A stretch of 64,000 bases of DNA from Brugia malayi (GCF_000002995.4 NW_025062475.1:2522555-2586554); one strand, 5' to 3'. Shown: positions 49,303 to 61,860, numbered from the stretch's first letter. Numbers and translations: made by a program. Notes: generated by a model not told the origin, from the sequence alone.

Positions 49303-50071
49303 CATACATTTAAAATTACTATTCCGGTGTATTCTTTTCTTGAAATATTTTTATTTCGAAAAGGAAACATTTAGGATAATAAATGAATTCATTCGTCATT
49401 ACATAAAGAAAATAACTTTTGTGTATATATTTCTTTATTATTATGCAACAATTTAATTTCAACTGCTTTTCCAGATAACACTATCATTTAAATTATATTA
49501 ATTATCAATATGTCCTTATGCAATATTTGATTATACTTCAATTTTTCATGCTTTGACGCGAAACAAATATATTTTCAATATAGTTTTGATTAGCTCTTAT
49601 TATCTGTTAGGTAAAAAAAACATATTGCTGATTATTTACAATCATATTTACATAATTTGTCCACCAAAATAAATTTCTATTAGTAGTGCGATATGGAATT
49701 TGCATTTTAAATTTAATAAAAATTAGAAGATTTTTGGGGTTAAAAATTTTTAGAAATAAGTCGAAAAATTACTCTAGATTCTTTCCGATATTTTATTTTT
49801 CCTTAATAATAGTGAAGTGATACCAAAAATTAGTTGTCACATATCGTCGAATTAAAATTGCTCGAGTCAAATAAATTAATTAACAAAGCAATGAATGTTT
49901 CCTTTCCTTCATTGTATATCATTTTAAACTATGGTAGATAAATGCAAAATAAAAGCTAAAATTAATTGCACTGAAGTAAAAATGTTGACAACAACAAATT
50001 CAGTCTTTCAGTTTTATTCAACAATAAATATCATCAAATTTTATGAAATTAATATATGAGCATAAATAAGC
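49303..50071. other. Convergent intergenic region
   Basis: Between the 3' ends of the PGAP2-like gene (+) and the divergent family member (-). Holds candidate AATAAA signals near 49,378 and, for the minus gene, near 50,025 (caacaataaatatc, weak). No gene seen. Confidence 0.5.
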
Positions 50072-50746
50072 TCAATGCTCCAATAGGCCAGTATAGCCGA
50101 TAAATTGGCCATAATTGCGAGGTAAAGCACTTCTAATAACATTGACCACAACAGGTATACCATCATTACTGCAATAAAAAAAAAAAATTATGCGATACAA
50201 GGAATGATATTTTTACTTACAAAAAAGTCAAAGAAGTTAAACTTACTTCCACGGTAGCATTGATGCATTAATATATCGGTTAAGTAGCAATGACATAAGA
50301 ATATCTCTCTCCTCTTCCGTAATATTATCCCAAGATAAGCCTTCAATGGAAAGAGCTTCATCATATCTTTGCTGCTGGAGAAAATTATTGTTGTCATTAA
50401 CGTTGTTGATATTGCCATCGTCACCATTAACATTATTGTCACCATTATCGTTTATGTTACCGTCATCACCATCTTCATGATTTAAGTTATTTCTGTTAAT
50501 GCTCTGAAAATTTTTGAATAAACTATAATTTTAAAGATGGTATAAGATTTAGTTCCATTTTATTGAAAATTCCTTGAGAAAATTTTTATTGTTTACTTTT
50601 TTTTCAATGTGATCAATATATTTGATTGGTATAAGGTTCATAAAAATTACCGGAGCACATCTTTGCGACATTGCTAGTAATGCTAGTGCACCGATAATGC
50701 AAAAAGATAATGGTGATATGAAAAGTGGAAATTGTGCGCTTCTCAT
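50072..50746 (-). CDS. Divergent, intact member of the small secreted-protein family
   Basis: Exons 50746-50651, 50503-50247 and 50168-50072 join perfectly in phase into 149 codons plus TGA. Acceptors are good (TTTTCAG before exon 2, TTATTGCAG before exon 3). Exon 1 is a leader, MRSAQFPLFISPLSFCIIGA. Exon 2 opens with an Asn/Asp/Gly-rich tract (EDGDDGNINDNGDNNVNGDD), then QQQRYDEALSIEGLSWDNIT and YINASMLPW, matching the family's SSSW and NETMLPW landmarks. Exon 3 is NNDGIPVVVNVIRSALPRN and ends GLLEH. This copy proves the three-exon design and phase pattern of the family. The expanded N/D/G tract suggests that the central region evolves fast between conserved ends. Function unknown. Confidence 0.75.
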
Positions 50747-51793
50747 CGTTCCGAAATTCGATACCTTAATGTTTTGACTTAATGAAAGAAAAGATTGGAA
50801 TTTCAAATATAATTTGTAATTTAATAACTTAATGATTGAAATTTAGTGTGATTCGATGTCCCTTTTAGGCTAACTTGAAAGGACTGATAAATAAAATTTG
50901 TAACAATTTTGACATTACGCTAATTTGGACACTAAGGCTTACTAATTGCTTTGTAGAAATAAAAAAAATGAGCAAAAAAAAAAAATTTGCTGCACAGAAA
51001 AATGTTAATTTGGTCTTTTTTTCTTTTTTTTGAGCTAAATAATCTCTACTAAATGCAAATGCTACAACAAAAAAGTTTTTTCTTTTTTTTTTTTTGTAAT
51101 GAATAAACAGCAAAGTTGTTATAACTTTTGATCAATGTCATTTCTATTGGAAAGAACAAAAGATTTTATTGTTAAATTTTTGTTGAATTGTCTCTATTGG
51201 AAACATGGAATGGTCGTTTAACATGCCAATCATTTTATTCTACTCAAACACATAATAAATATTTTTTTTAAATGGCAATGAATTTTTTAATTTGATAGCG
51301 AACTTTAGTGAATTTGTAACAATGATCAGTTATTCTCCATAATTTCATACAAATTAACTGGTAAATAGACTTTTTCTCGAAAAAAATTCCAAATTTATTT
51401 TTTATCGTGTTTTTTTTTTTTTTGAAAACAATTTTTTAAAAAAGTTGGGATAACGAAATTGTGCATTCTTGGAATTATTTAGCATTTTTTATTTTATTTA
51501 TTTATTTTTTTTTTTTTTGAAATTATAATGCGTTTGACAAAACAAAGATTATTTAACTTAAAAGAGAAACAAAATTGATTTCAAATTCACTTTATATTTG
51601 ATAAGTAAAACAACTGAGAAGTTTTAATGCGTCTATCAGCGTGAAAATTTACCAGTGCTTTTCCGTTAGACTGAAAAGTAGCAACTTCAAAGTTTATCAG
51701 TTCAAATTATCACTCATTAAAATATATAATGACGTTTATATTTTAATCACAATTTCTTCTTTCATCAAGGGAATCAATAAGCGCTCCGCAACA
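50747..51793. other. Head-to-head spacer between divergent member and copy 7
   Basis: Contains a diverged version of the family spacer (aacagcaaagttgttat and tgttgaattgtctctattgg near 51,105-51,200) and ends with the family upstream block before copy 7. A TTATCAGT on the minus strand near 50,882-50,890 is a GATA-type site for the divergent member. No gene. Confidence 0.6.
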
Positions 51794-52433
51794 ATGACAA
51801 ATGCGCAAATCTTATTTTTTACGTCACCATTACTGCTCTACGTTCTTAGCACACTGATATTGTTAGCAACACCTCAGAGATTGATTCCGGTAATTTTTGT
51901 AACTTCAAATCGTTACAATGACTGTAGTGAATGAGTCGTATAAGACAAAACATTTTGGTTTTAAATGAAAAAATATTTTAAAAAAGCAGAAATTCACTGA
52001 AAATTTTTTATGCATCTGACGACGATTTGGGCAAAAACGATGAAATTCCCAATCAAGAAAACGTGGGTGGATTTGATGAAAACATTGAATTTATGCAACA
52101 AGATATTATTTCTATTGAAAGTTCATCGTGGAATACCGCCACAGATGATGAAAGAACTGTGCTAGACGGACTTTTAGAGGAAGGATATATCAATGAAACA
52201 ATGCTACCATGGAAGTAAGTTTTTGTGAAGTTTATTGTTGAATAAAATTGAAATTTGTTATTGTCAACATAAAACGATTTTTGCTTCACTGCGATTCCAT
52301 GTAAGTAAACTGTTGACGCTGTCTTGTTTGCATTGCTTAATGATACCTTTGTTGCAGCAGTGGTCGACCACTTCTGATTAAAGTTTATTGGGGAGCTAGT
52401 GTTGATGAAATATTCGCCCTTGAAGTCTTGTAA
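51794..52433 (+). CDS. Small secreted acidic protein family, copy 7 (probably frame-broken)
   Basis: Exons 51794-51889, 51990-52214 and 52358-52433. Exon 2 is almost identical to copy 1 (NQENVGGFDENIEFMQQD) but reads SSSWNTATDDERTVLDG and opens GKNDE. Exon 3 has its own ending (VYWGASVDEIFALEVL). Intron 1 is longer and unlike copies 1-6 (gtaatttttgtaacttc); none of its GTs before the in-frame TGA gives the phase needed for exon 2. Exons 2-3 are intact. Either this copy is dead or its first exon is elsewhere. Confidence 0.5.
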
Positions 52434-52849
52434 TAATTCTGTAAAATTCTGTGACGTTTGTTGATGAATAAAACTAAAATTTGTTATTTACACTATTTTT
52501 GACATAAAATGGTTTTTGCTTCAGTGCGATTGATTTCAATGTCCATTTTTCAGTCACTCAAATAATTGAGAAAGTGGACCATTTCAAGCCGATGCAATAT
52601 CCAATTAAAATGCTTTTTAGCTGAAAGGGAGATATGTTTATCGTCGGAATTATACGTAATACAATGTAAGCTCCGCTGCAAATTTAGCAAGAACCGTCAT
52701 CACAGAAATTTTTTTCTTTTAAAAAATTTTAGAATTTGTAACTAAATTCATCATGTTTTCATTTTTCATTTCGACAAAAAGAATTGGCAAGCCTCATTGT
52801 TCAGATTAGCAAAATATTAAAAAATTTTTTTTTTGCAAAACTAAATTAC
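52434..52849. other. 3' flank of copy 7
   Basis: Family-type 3' flank with AATAAA, then single-copy sequence. No coding sequence seen. Confidence 0.5.
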
Positions 52850-53225
52850 CAGTTTGTTAGGCTGAAAAATAACGCTTTAGTGGCTCGTCGAACTTAAAAC
52901 GTCCCACAACAAAGAAAAGTGGAATTTTTTTTCTTTTCGATCAGTACTTTTTTTTTTTGAATTCTCTATAAATTCATATTATTAGCAACATCTCTGATTT
53001 GTGATAATTTTTGTGAAATCATTTGTTATCGTGATCGTATTGAATGAGACGTTAAAAATGAGACCTTTCGAGAATTCTCAAGAAAAGAAAAGTTTATGTA
53101 AATTTTCTCAGAACTTTAACGTATACGACTTAGTCATTGGGAATAATGATAACGTTAGCACAAACCATGTGGCATTAACGATGACGACTCTATCCTTTAA
53201 AATTTGCAAAATTAATTGCTAAAAA
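52850..53225 (+). pseudogene. Decayed relative of the 10-kb/62-kb family branch
   Basis: Upstream-block remnant (gttaggctgaaaaataacgc), then an exon-1 tail (aaattcatattattagcaac followed by a gataattttt donor remnant near 53,000), then an Asp/Asn-coding stretch (tacgactta, ggcattaacgatgacgac) like exon 2 of the 62-kb relative. No start codon for the leader remains. Confidence 0.5.
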
Positions 53226-53714
53226 ATTATTCCAAGCAATTCACATTCTTTCTATCTTTTCGTTCACTGCAAATTTGTTTTACGTTGCTAAATTTAAAAT
53301 TTACACAAAAAAATGCATTCAAATAAAAAAACGAAAAACCATGAAACAGAAAAGAAAGCATTAGCAAATACAAAGAGAAGCATGAAATCAAGAAATAAAA
53401 CTATGGTTGAAGTAATGAAACGAGAATTAGATTGATCAAAACTACTATTTTCAAATTTCAACTCTACTTTTGGTTTTTAAAAAATTTCTTAATTTTAGAG
53501 CATCATGCACATATATAAAGCACATTAAATATATGTTAATTAAGAATTACGGAATCATTCTGAAACACATATGCAATATGCTGATACATATTTAAACTTA
53601 ACATATGCGCATGATATATACTTAAATATAATGCACGATTATATATGTATCATTATAACAAATCTCAATTTTATTCAGTAATAAATGTCACAGAATTTTA
53701 CAACATTAAGTTTC
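53226..53714. other. 3' flank of copy R3 and spacer
   Basis: From about 53,500 this is the reverse complement of the family 3' flank (compare 14,037-14,220), including the AATAAA on the minus strand. The rest is A/T-rich with no gene. Confidence 0.6.
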
Positions 53715-54890
53715 TTACAAGACTTCAAAGTCGACAAATTCACCAGCATTGTGAGCCTCAGATCCCCAAATAATTTTAATCAGAAGTGGTTGACCACTGC
53801 TGCAACAAAACTATCATTAAGCAATGCAAATAAGACAGCGTTCACAGTTTACTTACATGGAATCGTAGTGAAGCAAAAATCGTTTTATGTTGACAATAAC
53901 AAATTTCAATTATATTCAACAAAAAATGTCGCAGAAACTTACTTCCACGGTAGCATTGTCTCATTAATGTATCCGAACTCTAAAAGACCGCTTAGCACAA
54001 TTCTGTCATTTTGTGTGATATTATCCAACGATGAACTTTCAATAGAAATAATATCTTGTTGCATAAATTCAATGTTTTCATCAAATTCATCCGTGTTTTC
54101 TTGACTGGGAATTTCATCGTTTTCGCCCAAGTCGTCGTCAAATTCATAAAATATTCCCAGTGAATTTCTGCTTTTTTTTTTTTTTTTTAATTTTTTCATT
54201 TAAAACCATAATGTTTCGTCTTATACGACTCACTCACTACAATCTGTCGAAAAACCGAAAAAATTTTATTACATGCTGCTTAGAATAACGCTAATAATTC
54301 ATCGCTATAAACCAATTCGTTATTCCTTTGTTATATCCCATTTTTTTTTTTGAAACAATGAATTCTTTATCTAAACCTCAAATAGTAAATGTACATCTGT
54401 CTTCATTGTGAATGTTAATCTGCTAAGCCAGCCCCCACTTCCTACATCTCTAAAAATCTTCTCTAAGCAGTTAATAAAAAAGAAAAGATCGGTGATAGTC
54501 TTCTCTTCCCCCCTCTTCAATAGTACCATTCATTCTTCGCTATTTCAATTATTCGACTGCATATTGTATCGATTCACATTTATAAAGAAAATAAATCATA
54601 CCTGAGTCGATCTCGCTCGCAGATAAGAAGCAAAAGTTTCAGTTCAAGTTCTACAAACTGAACTTAACTAACCTAAATCATCTCCTCTTCTGACGAAAAA
54701 GTTCAAATTCACGACACGATCCAATGATCCAATGATCGTGTCGTGAATTTGATATGGAATTATGAAATTACCGATATGGAATTACAAAAATTACCGGAAT
54801 TGATCTCTGAGGTGTTGCTAATAATATGAATGTGCTAAGAACGCAGAGCAGTAACGGTGACGTGAAAAATGGGAGTTGCGCACTTGTCAT
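53715..54890 (-). CDS. Small secreted acidic protein family, copy R3 (chimeric, long intron 1)
   Basis: Exons 54890-54795, 54167-53943 and 53799-53715. The leader is MTSAQLPFFTSPLLLCVLST. Exon 2 reads FYEFDDDLGENDEIPSQENT, then SSSLDNITQNDRIVLSG (the Trp of SSSW is Leu here) and NETMLPW. Exon 3 is NSGQPLLIKIIWGSEAHN, ending VDFEVL. Intron 1 is about 600 nt instead of about 60. A duplication next to the donor (gatatggaatta twice) creates a second GTAATTT donor 23 nt downstream, and that donor restores the frame exactly, giving about 142 residues. This is the copy in which the in-frame alternative donor looks as good as the primary one. Confidence 0.6.
54703..54752. repeat. Perfect 19-bp hairpin in intron 1 of copy R3
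   Basis: tcaaattcacgacacgatc (54703-54721) is exactly reverse-complemented at 54734-54752, with a 12-nt loop that itself repeats caatgatc. Not seen in other copies. It marks the breakpoint region where the right arm of the giant inverted repeat ends. Confidence 0.9.
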
Positions 54891-55842
54891 TGTTGCGGAA
54901 TGTTTATGGATTCCTTAATGAAAGAAGTTTAATGAGTGGTAATTTAAACTGATAGACTTTGACGTTTCTATTTTTCAGTCTAACGGCAAAACACTGATAA
55001 ATTATATTTCATGAATTGCATTATCACACCGATTGACACAATACAGCTTGTCGATTGTTTTATTTAATAATACTTATTAAATATGCATTGAATTTGAAAT
55101 CAATTTCGTTCCTCTTTTTAGCTAACTAATCCTTATTTTGTCTAAATATGCTATAATTTTAAAAAATAAGTAAATATGCAAAAATAAAAGTTATGATGGT
55201 TTTTGTCAAATAATTTCGAGAATAAATGCGGAATTTCCCATTCCTAAATTCTTTTTTAAATTGTTTAAGAATTCAAGCGAAAAGGTTACGAGATTCTGAA
55301 AGCGATAAAAAATGAATTTGAAAATTTTTTGACAAAAAACTCTACTTATCAGTTAATTTATATGAAATTATGCAGGTTATCACCAGAATTCATTTAAAAA
55401 TTTTATCATGTTCTGAATAGAATAGAAGGATTTACATGTCAAACAATGATTCCATGTTTCAATAGAGACAATTCAACAAAAAAATAATAATTTTTTTTAT
55501 TTCCACTAAAGATTACAATAGACAAAAATTCATGGCAACTTTGCTGTTTAAAAAAAAAAAAAAAAAAATACATGTCTCCCTTACTACAAGGGAATGCATA
55601 GAGAAGTATATAAATGTTGGAATGTATATAAAGGTAACTTACATTTGATATATGTGCCAGGTACTATTGAAAAATAGCTGAAATAGGCTTGAAATGATCC
55701 ACTTTCTCAGTTATTTGAATGATTGCAAAATGGAAATTGAAATCAATCGTACTGAAGCAAAAACCATTTTATGTTGAGAATATTGACAATAACAAATTTC
55801 AATTTTATTCAACAATAACCGCCTTACTTCAACTTACTAACT

Positions 55843-55913
55843 TAGTTCCACGATAGCATTGTTTCATTGATTTATTCTTTCTATAAAAATCCGTCTAGCA
55901 CATCTGAATCATC
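55843..55913 (-). pseudogene. Exon-2 relic (mirror of 18,851-18,921)
   Basis: Same decayed exon-2 end and donor as its left-arm partner, including the internal stop. The relic therefore predates the inversion or duplication. Confidence 0.75.
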
Positions 55914-56344
55914 TGAACAGCACAAAGTGTTAAAAACTAACAAATTAATAAAAATTGCTCAAACAGTTTCGACAGATTTAATTTAAATTAATCTAATGAA
56001 ATTAACTTAGCATTTTGCTAAATTTATCTGAAAAAATTGTCCTTCTTGACCGTAATTTTTTGTTAATAACTAAGTTTCATTACCGTCTTTAAATGATTTC
56101 ATTTTAAATTGATAAATTTATGTATGTCAAAACACATTAATTAATTGTTGAAGCTGAAATATTTCAACCCAACTTATATAAAGAGTAAAGATCATCTAAA
56201 GTTATAGTTTTACAAATGATTCGTTATATTTACATTGTCTACAAGTGCAGTGTGTTATTAGGATTACAGTAAAAGTGACGAAATAATCAAAAAGAATATG
56301 CGATTATTACTTTAATTACAAAGGTAAAGAAGTGACCATCGGTG

Positions 56345-56515
56345 ATCACCGGAAATAATCACAAAAGTAAAGCACTGATCATTGGCGATCACTCGAAATA
56401 ATCAGAAAAGTAAAGCACTGATCATTGGCGATCACTGGAAATAATCACAAAAGTAAAGCACTGATCATTGGCGATCACTGGAAATAATCACAAAAGTAAA
56501 GCACTGATCACTGGA
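56345..56515. repeat. 43-bp minisatellite, about 4 units (right arm)
   Basis: Reverse orientation of the unit in the 15.6-kb array, with one variant unit (aatcagaaaag). It shows the unexpanded state of the array. Confidence 0.93.
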
Positions 56516-56519
56516 GACA

Positions 56520-58105
56520 TTATAACAGCTTTAATGCCATCAAACAGAAAATTCCTTTGTTCTACTTATCGTGAAATCACTCACAGGCAGTATTACTGAA
56601 TGAGAGAGCTTTTGGTGTGGATTTTGATGTCATGCACGTTTCGGTGTTCCCTAACTTATACATTGATATTTTTGTATTTTACATATTTAAGATTTATTGA
56701 CCTTTTAATTGTAGCTGTAAGCAAAACATTTATACAATAAAAATATTCTCATTTACTTAAAATTATTATTAAAGATCGCACAACAATCGATCGAAAACAT
56801 TCGTTGTTTTTTTTTTTTTTTCCTCTCTTCCTTATTATTTATACCTAAATATTGGCTATTAGTGACAAAACAGTCTGTGAAATCCGTTCTATTTATTATC
56901 TACATTTCGTTTTTCGTTTTTTATAGATTATTTAGCTTTCAGTGTCATTAGTCCTCGTTTTTATTTCTGACCTCTTTCCTTTTTTTTTTTCTTTTTGTTT
57001 TTTTGTGATAGTTTTAACTGCAACAGGTGTGTTTTTACTCATGGTTATATGCTTAAAGTTTTTTACTCTGATTTCTTTGAAGATTTTGTTTTTGAAATTT
57101 CGAAATTTTTTTGCAATAACTTGATTTTTTTTTCGTAATTTTCTATTAAATTAGCTATTTTTTTTTTAAAACAATAACACTACTAATATCTTCCTTGATT
57201 AATAACTCACCTTTTCTTTCTTTTTATCACTGATTTCACTTTTGCATGTTTTTCTTGAAAAAAATTTTATTTTCATACCATTTTGCATTTGTTTATTATA
57301 TTTGTCATTTTAAGAAATCTATTTCTTTTACATTTTTTGTAAACTTCGCTCATTTCATGCCTCTTGTTGACTAAATCTTAATTCTCTTTTCACTTTTTAT
57401 TCCTTCCTTTTTTTAATTTTTTAAAGCATGTCTCCATATTAACGTTCAATTTTAATCATTTCTTTTTATTATTTGCATGTTTTTTTTTTTTTTTTTTTTG
57501 TTACTGTTACTTACTTAGTTTAATTGTGTGTATTTTTGACGAAAATACTGATGGTTAGACATGAAGAACCACCACGCGAGCATTAGTGCAGATGGCTATA
57601 AAAACATGTATGTTAAGCAAAATTATAAAGTACCATACATTTTTCCAGTATTGAATGATTCAAATCTAAATGAATCTGAATGCAAGTAGCAGCAAGTGAT
57701 ACAAACAAAGGAAACCAAAATTGTATGACAGCATACTTTGAAGCATGAAAGCACGTCAAAAAAAAATTGATAAAATTATCTGTCATTTACCACTATTTGC
57801 CATCAATTGCTCTTTTTTCTACCGCTTTCTACTGCCACTTCCGAATTTTCTATGTCAATTTGAAACAAACAAAATTCATTTGTTGATGTGCAGAATATAG
57901 TTTGAAATTAAAAATTCGTCCCGTAAATAAGTTAGTAATTGTTACAGAATTATTGTGGTATATACGAAACACATACGCAACATACTGATAAATATTTAAA
58001 CCTAACATATGCGCATGATATATACTTAAATATAATGCAGGATTATATATGTGTTATTATAACAAATCTCAATTTTATTCAGCAACAAATGTCACAGAAT
58101 TTTAC
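56520..58105. repeat. Duplicated non-coding block (right-arm copy)
   Basis: Reverse complement of 14,037-15,637. Poly-T and poly-A tract lengths differ from both other copies (for example near 57,480). No gene. Confidence 0.8.
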
Positions 58106-58109
58106 AACA

Positions 58110-58745
58110 TTAAGTTTCATGTAAGATTTCAAAATCGATAAGTTGAGCAACATTGTCAGCCCTAACTGCCCAAAAAACTCGAATCAGAAGTGGTCGACCA
58201 CTGCTGCAACAAAAGTATCATTAAGCAATGCAAATAAGAAGCGTCAACAGTTTACTTACATGGAATCGCAGTGAAGCAAAAACCATTTTATATTGACAAT
58301 AACAAATTTCAATTTTATTCGACAACAACCGTTACAGAAACTTACTTCCATGGTAGCATTGTTTCATTGATATATCCTTCCCCTAAGAGTCCGTTTAGCA
58401 CAATTCTATCAATCTGTGTGGTAGTATTCCACGATGAACTTTCAATAGAAATGATACCATCTCGCATAACTTCAGTGTTTTCATCAAATTCATCCATGTT
58501 TTCTTGATTGGGAATTTCATCGTTTTCGCCCAAGTCGTCGTCAAATGCATAAAAAATTTTCGGTGAATTTCTGCTTTTTTTTAAATTTCTGCTTTTTAAC
58601 TTTTTTTAAAATTAAAACCAAATTATAACAATATAAAAATAAAAATTACCGGAATCAATCTCAGAGGTGTTGCTAACAATATCAGTGTGCTGAGAACGTA
58701 GAGCAGTAATGGTGACGTAAAAAATGAGAATTGCGCACTTGTCAT
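58110..58745 (-). CDS. Small secreted acidic protein family, copy R2 (mirror of copy 2)
   Basis: Exons 58745-58650, 58570-58346 and 58203-58110. Same subtype and tail (FEILHET) as copy 2, but with VMRDG and the family-standard NETMLPW, so it looks closer to the ancestral sequence. Intron 1 carries the same duplicated GCAG block. The downstream GTTATAAT donor restores phase (about 144 residues). Confidence 0.6.
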
Positions 58746-60001
58746 TGTTGCAGAGCTCTTATTGATTCCTTAATGAAAGAAGAAATTGTGATTGAAATAT
58801 AAACGCCATTCTATATTTTAATGAGTGATAATTTAAACTGATAAACTTTGAAGTCGCTATTCTTAAATTAAATTATCATGAATCTCAGTATCTTGTTGAT
58901 TTGAGTATTATTGATTTGCAAAAATGAAATAATTTTACGAAATGCACATTAATATACACTGAATTCGAGATTAGTTTCGTCTCACTTTTATCTGAATAAA
59001 CTTTATTCTATGCAAATAGTTCATAATCCTAAAAAAAAAAATTGTTTGTTAAACTTTTGCTAAATCTTTACAAATGAAAGAAGAGATTGTGATAACATAT
59101 ATTTTAATGAGTGATAATTTAAACTGATAAACTCTGACGTTTCTGTTTTTCAGTCTAACAGCAAAGCACTGATAAATTATATTTTATGAATTCCATTACC
59201 ACACCATCAGTTGTTTTGTAGAAAAATCCTTACTAAATATGCAGTGAATTTAAAATCAATTTCGTTCCTCTTTTTAGCTAACTAATCCTTATTTTGTCCA
59301 AATATGCTATAATTAAAAAAATATGCAAGAAATAAAAATCAAATAATTTCGAGAATAAATGCAGAATTTCCCATTCCTAAATTCTTTTTTAAATTGTTTA
59401 AGAATTCAAGCGAAAAGGTTACGAGGTTCTGAAAGCGATAAAAAATGAATTTGAAAATTTTTTGACAAAAAACTCTACTTATCAGTTAATTTATATGAAA
59501 TTATGCAGGTTATCACCAGAATTCATTTAAAAATTTTATCATGTTCTGAATAGAATAGAAGGATTTACATGTCAAACAATGATTCCATGTTTCAATAGAG
59601 ACAATTCAACAAAAAAATAACAATAATTTTTTTTATTTCCACTAAAGATTACAATAGACAAAAATTCATGGCAACTTTGCTGTTTAAAAAAAAAAAAAAA
59701 AAAATACATGTCTCCCTTACTAGAAGGGAATGCATAGAGAAGTATATAAATGTTGGAATGTATATAAAGGTAACTTAGATTTGATATATGTGCCAAGTAT
59801 TTTTGGAAAATAGCCGAAAATATTTGGTTAAAAAGCACTTTAATTGGATATTACATCGACTTGAAATGATCCACTTTCTCAGTTATTTGAATGATTGCAA
59901 AATGGAAATTGAAATCAATCGTACTGAAGCAAAAACCATTTTATGTTGAGAATATTGACAATAACAAATTTCAGTTTTATTCAACAAACGTCACAGAATT
60001 A
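58746..60001. repeat. Upstream block and family spacer between R2 and R1
   Basis: Mirror of 12,143-13,400: family upstream block with GATA-type motifs (TGATAA on the plus strand near 58,825-58,845 and 59,112-59,132), then the shared spacer with an A tract near 59,686. No coding sequence. Confidence 0.75.
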
Positions 60002-60568
60002 TCACAAGATTTCAAGGCCGACAATTTCACCACTGTTGTAAGCTTCAGTACCCCAAATAAATCTAACCAGAAGTGGTATACCACTACTGCAACAAAAGTT
60101 TTTATTTAAACGGTGCAAACAAAACAGCGTCAAAGTTTACTTGCATGAAAATATTGAAGGTAAACTTACTTCCATGGTAGCATTGTTTCATTGATATATC
60201 CTTCCTCCAAAAGTCCGTCTAGCACAGTTCTTTCATCATCTGTGGCATTAATCCATGATGAACTTTCAATAGAAATAATATCTTGTTGCATAAATTCAAT
60301 GTTTTCATCAAATCCACCCACGTTTTCTTGATTGGGAATTTCATCGTTTTCGCCCAATTCGTCGTCAGATGCATAAAAAATTTTCGGTGAATTTCTGCTT
60401 TTTTTTAAATTTCTGCTTTTTAAATTTTTTTAAAATTAAAACAAATTATAACAATATAAAAATAAAAATTACCGGAATCAATCTCTGAGGTGTTGCTAAT
60501 AATATGAATGTGCTAAGAACGTAGAGCAGTAATGGTGACGTAAAAAATGAGAATTGCGCACTTGTCAT
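60002..60568 (-). CDS. Small secreted acidic protein family, copy R1 (mirror of copy 1)
   Basis: Exons 60568-60473, 60394-60170 and 60086-60002. Exons 2 and 3 encode the same residues as copy 1 (NQENVGGFDEN, SSSWINATDDERTVLDG). Intron 1, however, is of the copy-2/R2 type, with the duplicated GCAG block that copy 1 lacks. This suggests conversion from a neighbouring copy after the arms formed. The GTTATAAT donor gives about 141 residues. Confidence 0.6.
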
Positions 60569-61860
60569 TGTTGCAGAGCTCTTATTGATTCCTTAATGAA
60601 AGAAGAAATTGTGATTGAAATATAAACGCGATTCTATATTTTAATGAGTGATAATTTAAACTGATAAACTTTGAAGTCGCTATTCTTAAATTAAATTATC
60701 ATGAATCTCAGTATCTTGTTGATTTGAGTATTATTGATTTGCAAAAATGAAATAATTTTACGAAATGCACATTAATATACACTGAATTCGAGATTAGTTT
60801 CGTCTCACTTTTATCTGAATAAACTTTATTCTATGCAAATAGTTCATAATCCTAAAAAAAAAAATTTTTTGTTAAACTTTTGCTAAATCTATACAAAAGC
60901 AATGACTTTCGGTAGGTCTACATTATGATAATTTTTGCCGCGGCAAGAGAACAATTAGACATATCAAAAAGTTTGAAATTTCACTTGAGCTATCTTATTG
61001 ATAAACGTTAAACTTAAACTTGTGACGTGACGTATCCTTCACTGGATGACTGCTAAATACTTAAAGTACCATTTCATAAAAAATTTATCTGTGATTTATC
61101 CATTTATCTTAATCGAATTCTTTGTATAAATTTCGAAATATATTGGTAATTTTTCTCCATTAAGCCCCGTTTGTTTCCTTTTTAATTATCATTAATTTAA
61201 TTAGCACCGCTCCGATTATAGGCAAAGTATTTCGATGCCGAATGATTTTAAAGGTCTCCTCAATGAAAGTGAGAAATAATATTATCTTCGGTAGTAAATT
61301 AGCATTCCCTTAGAAAATCAATTCAAATAGAAATACAGTTATGCAAACTTCCAAAATAAATGGTGAATTAATTTGAAAATTTTTTAAAGCATACTTAATC
61401 AGATAATTTCAATGAAAATTCGAGTAACATATTAAGTCGGGGAACAAAATTACGGGATAATCTTTGAAATCAAAAACACATAACAATCAAAACTTGCATT
61501 ACTAATTTTCCTAAAATCATCAGTCTTTTTTACTAGATTGGAAATTTACCAGCACTAATCATCAGAAAAATTTTTTTCAATCCTTTTTCTTCATAGAGTA
61601 AAGATTATTTAGCTTAAATAAAAGGCGAAATTGATTGTAAATTCACCATATATTTGCTTTGTATTTCGTAAATTTATTTCATTATTTCATTTTTACTTTT
61701 GTAAAACAATATTAATCAAAATATTGAGTGAATTTAGCAGAATATTAACTAAACTTCAATGTCTATCAAACTTAGATTTTATTAATTTTATATCTTAACT
61801 TATATATATTCTTGCAATTTCTTTTTTTCATTTTAAAGCATTAATAAACGTTCCATAACG
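60569..61860. other. Head-to-head spacer, right arm
   Basis: Mirror of 10,298-11,591. No coding sequence seen. Confidence 0.5.
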
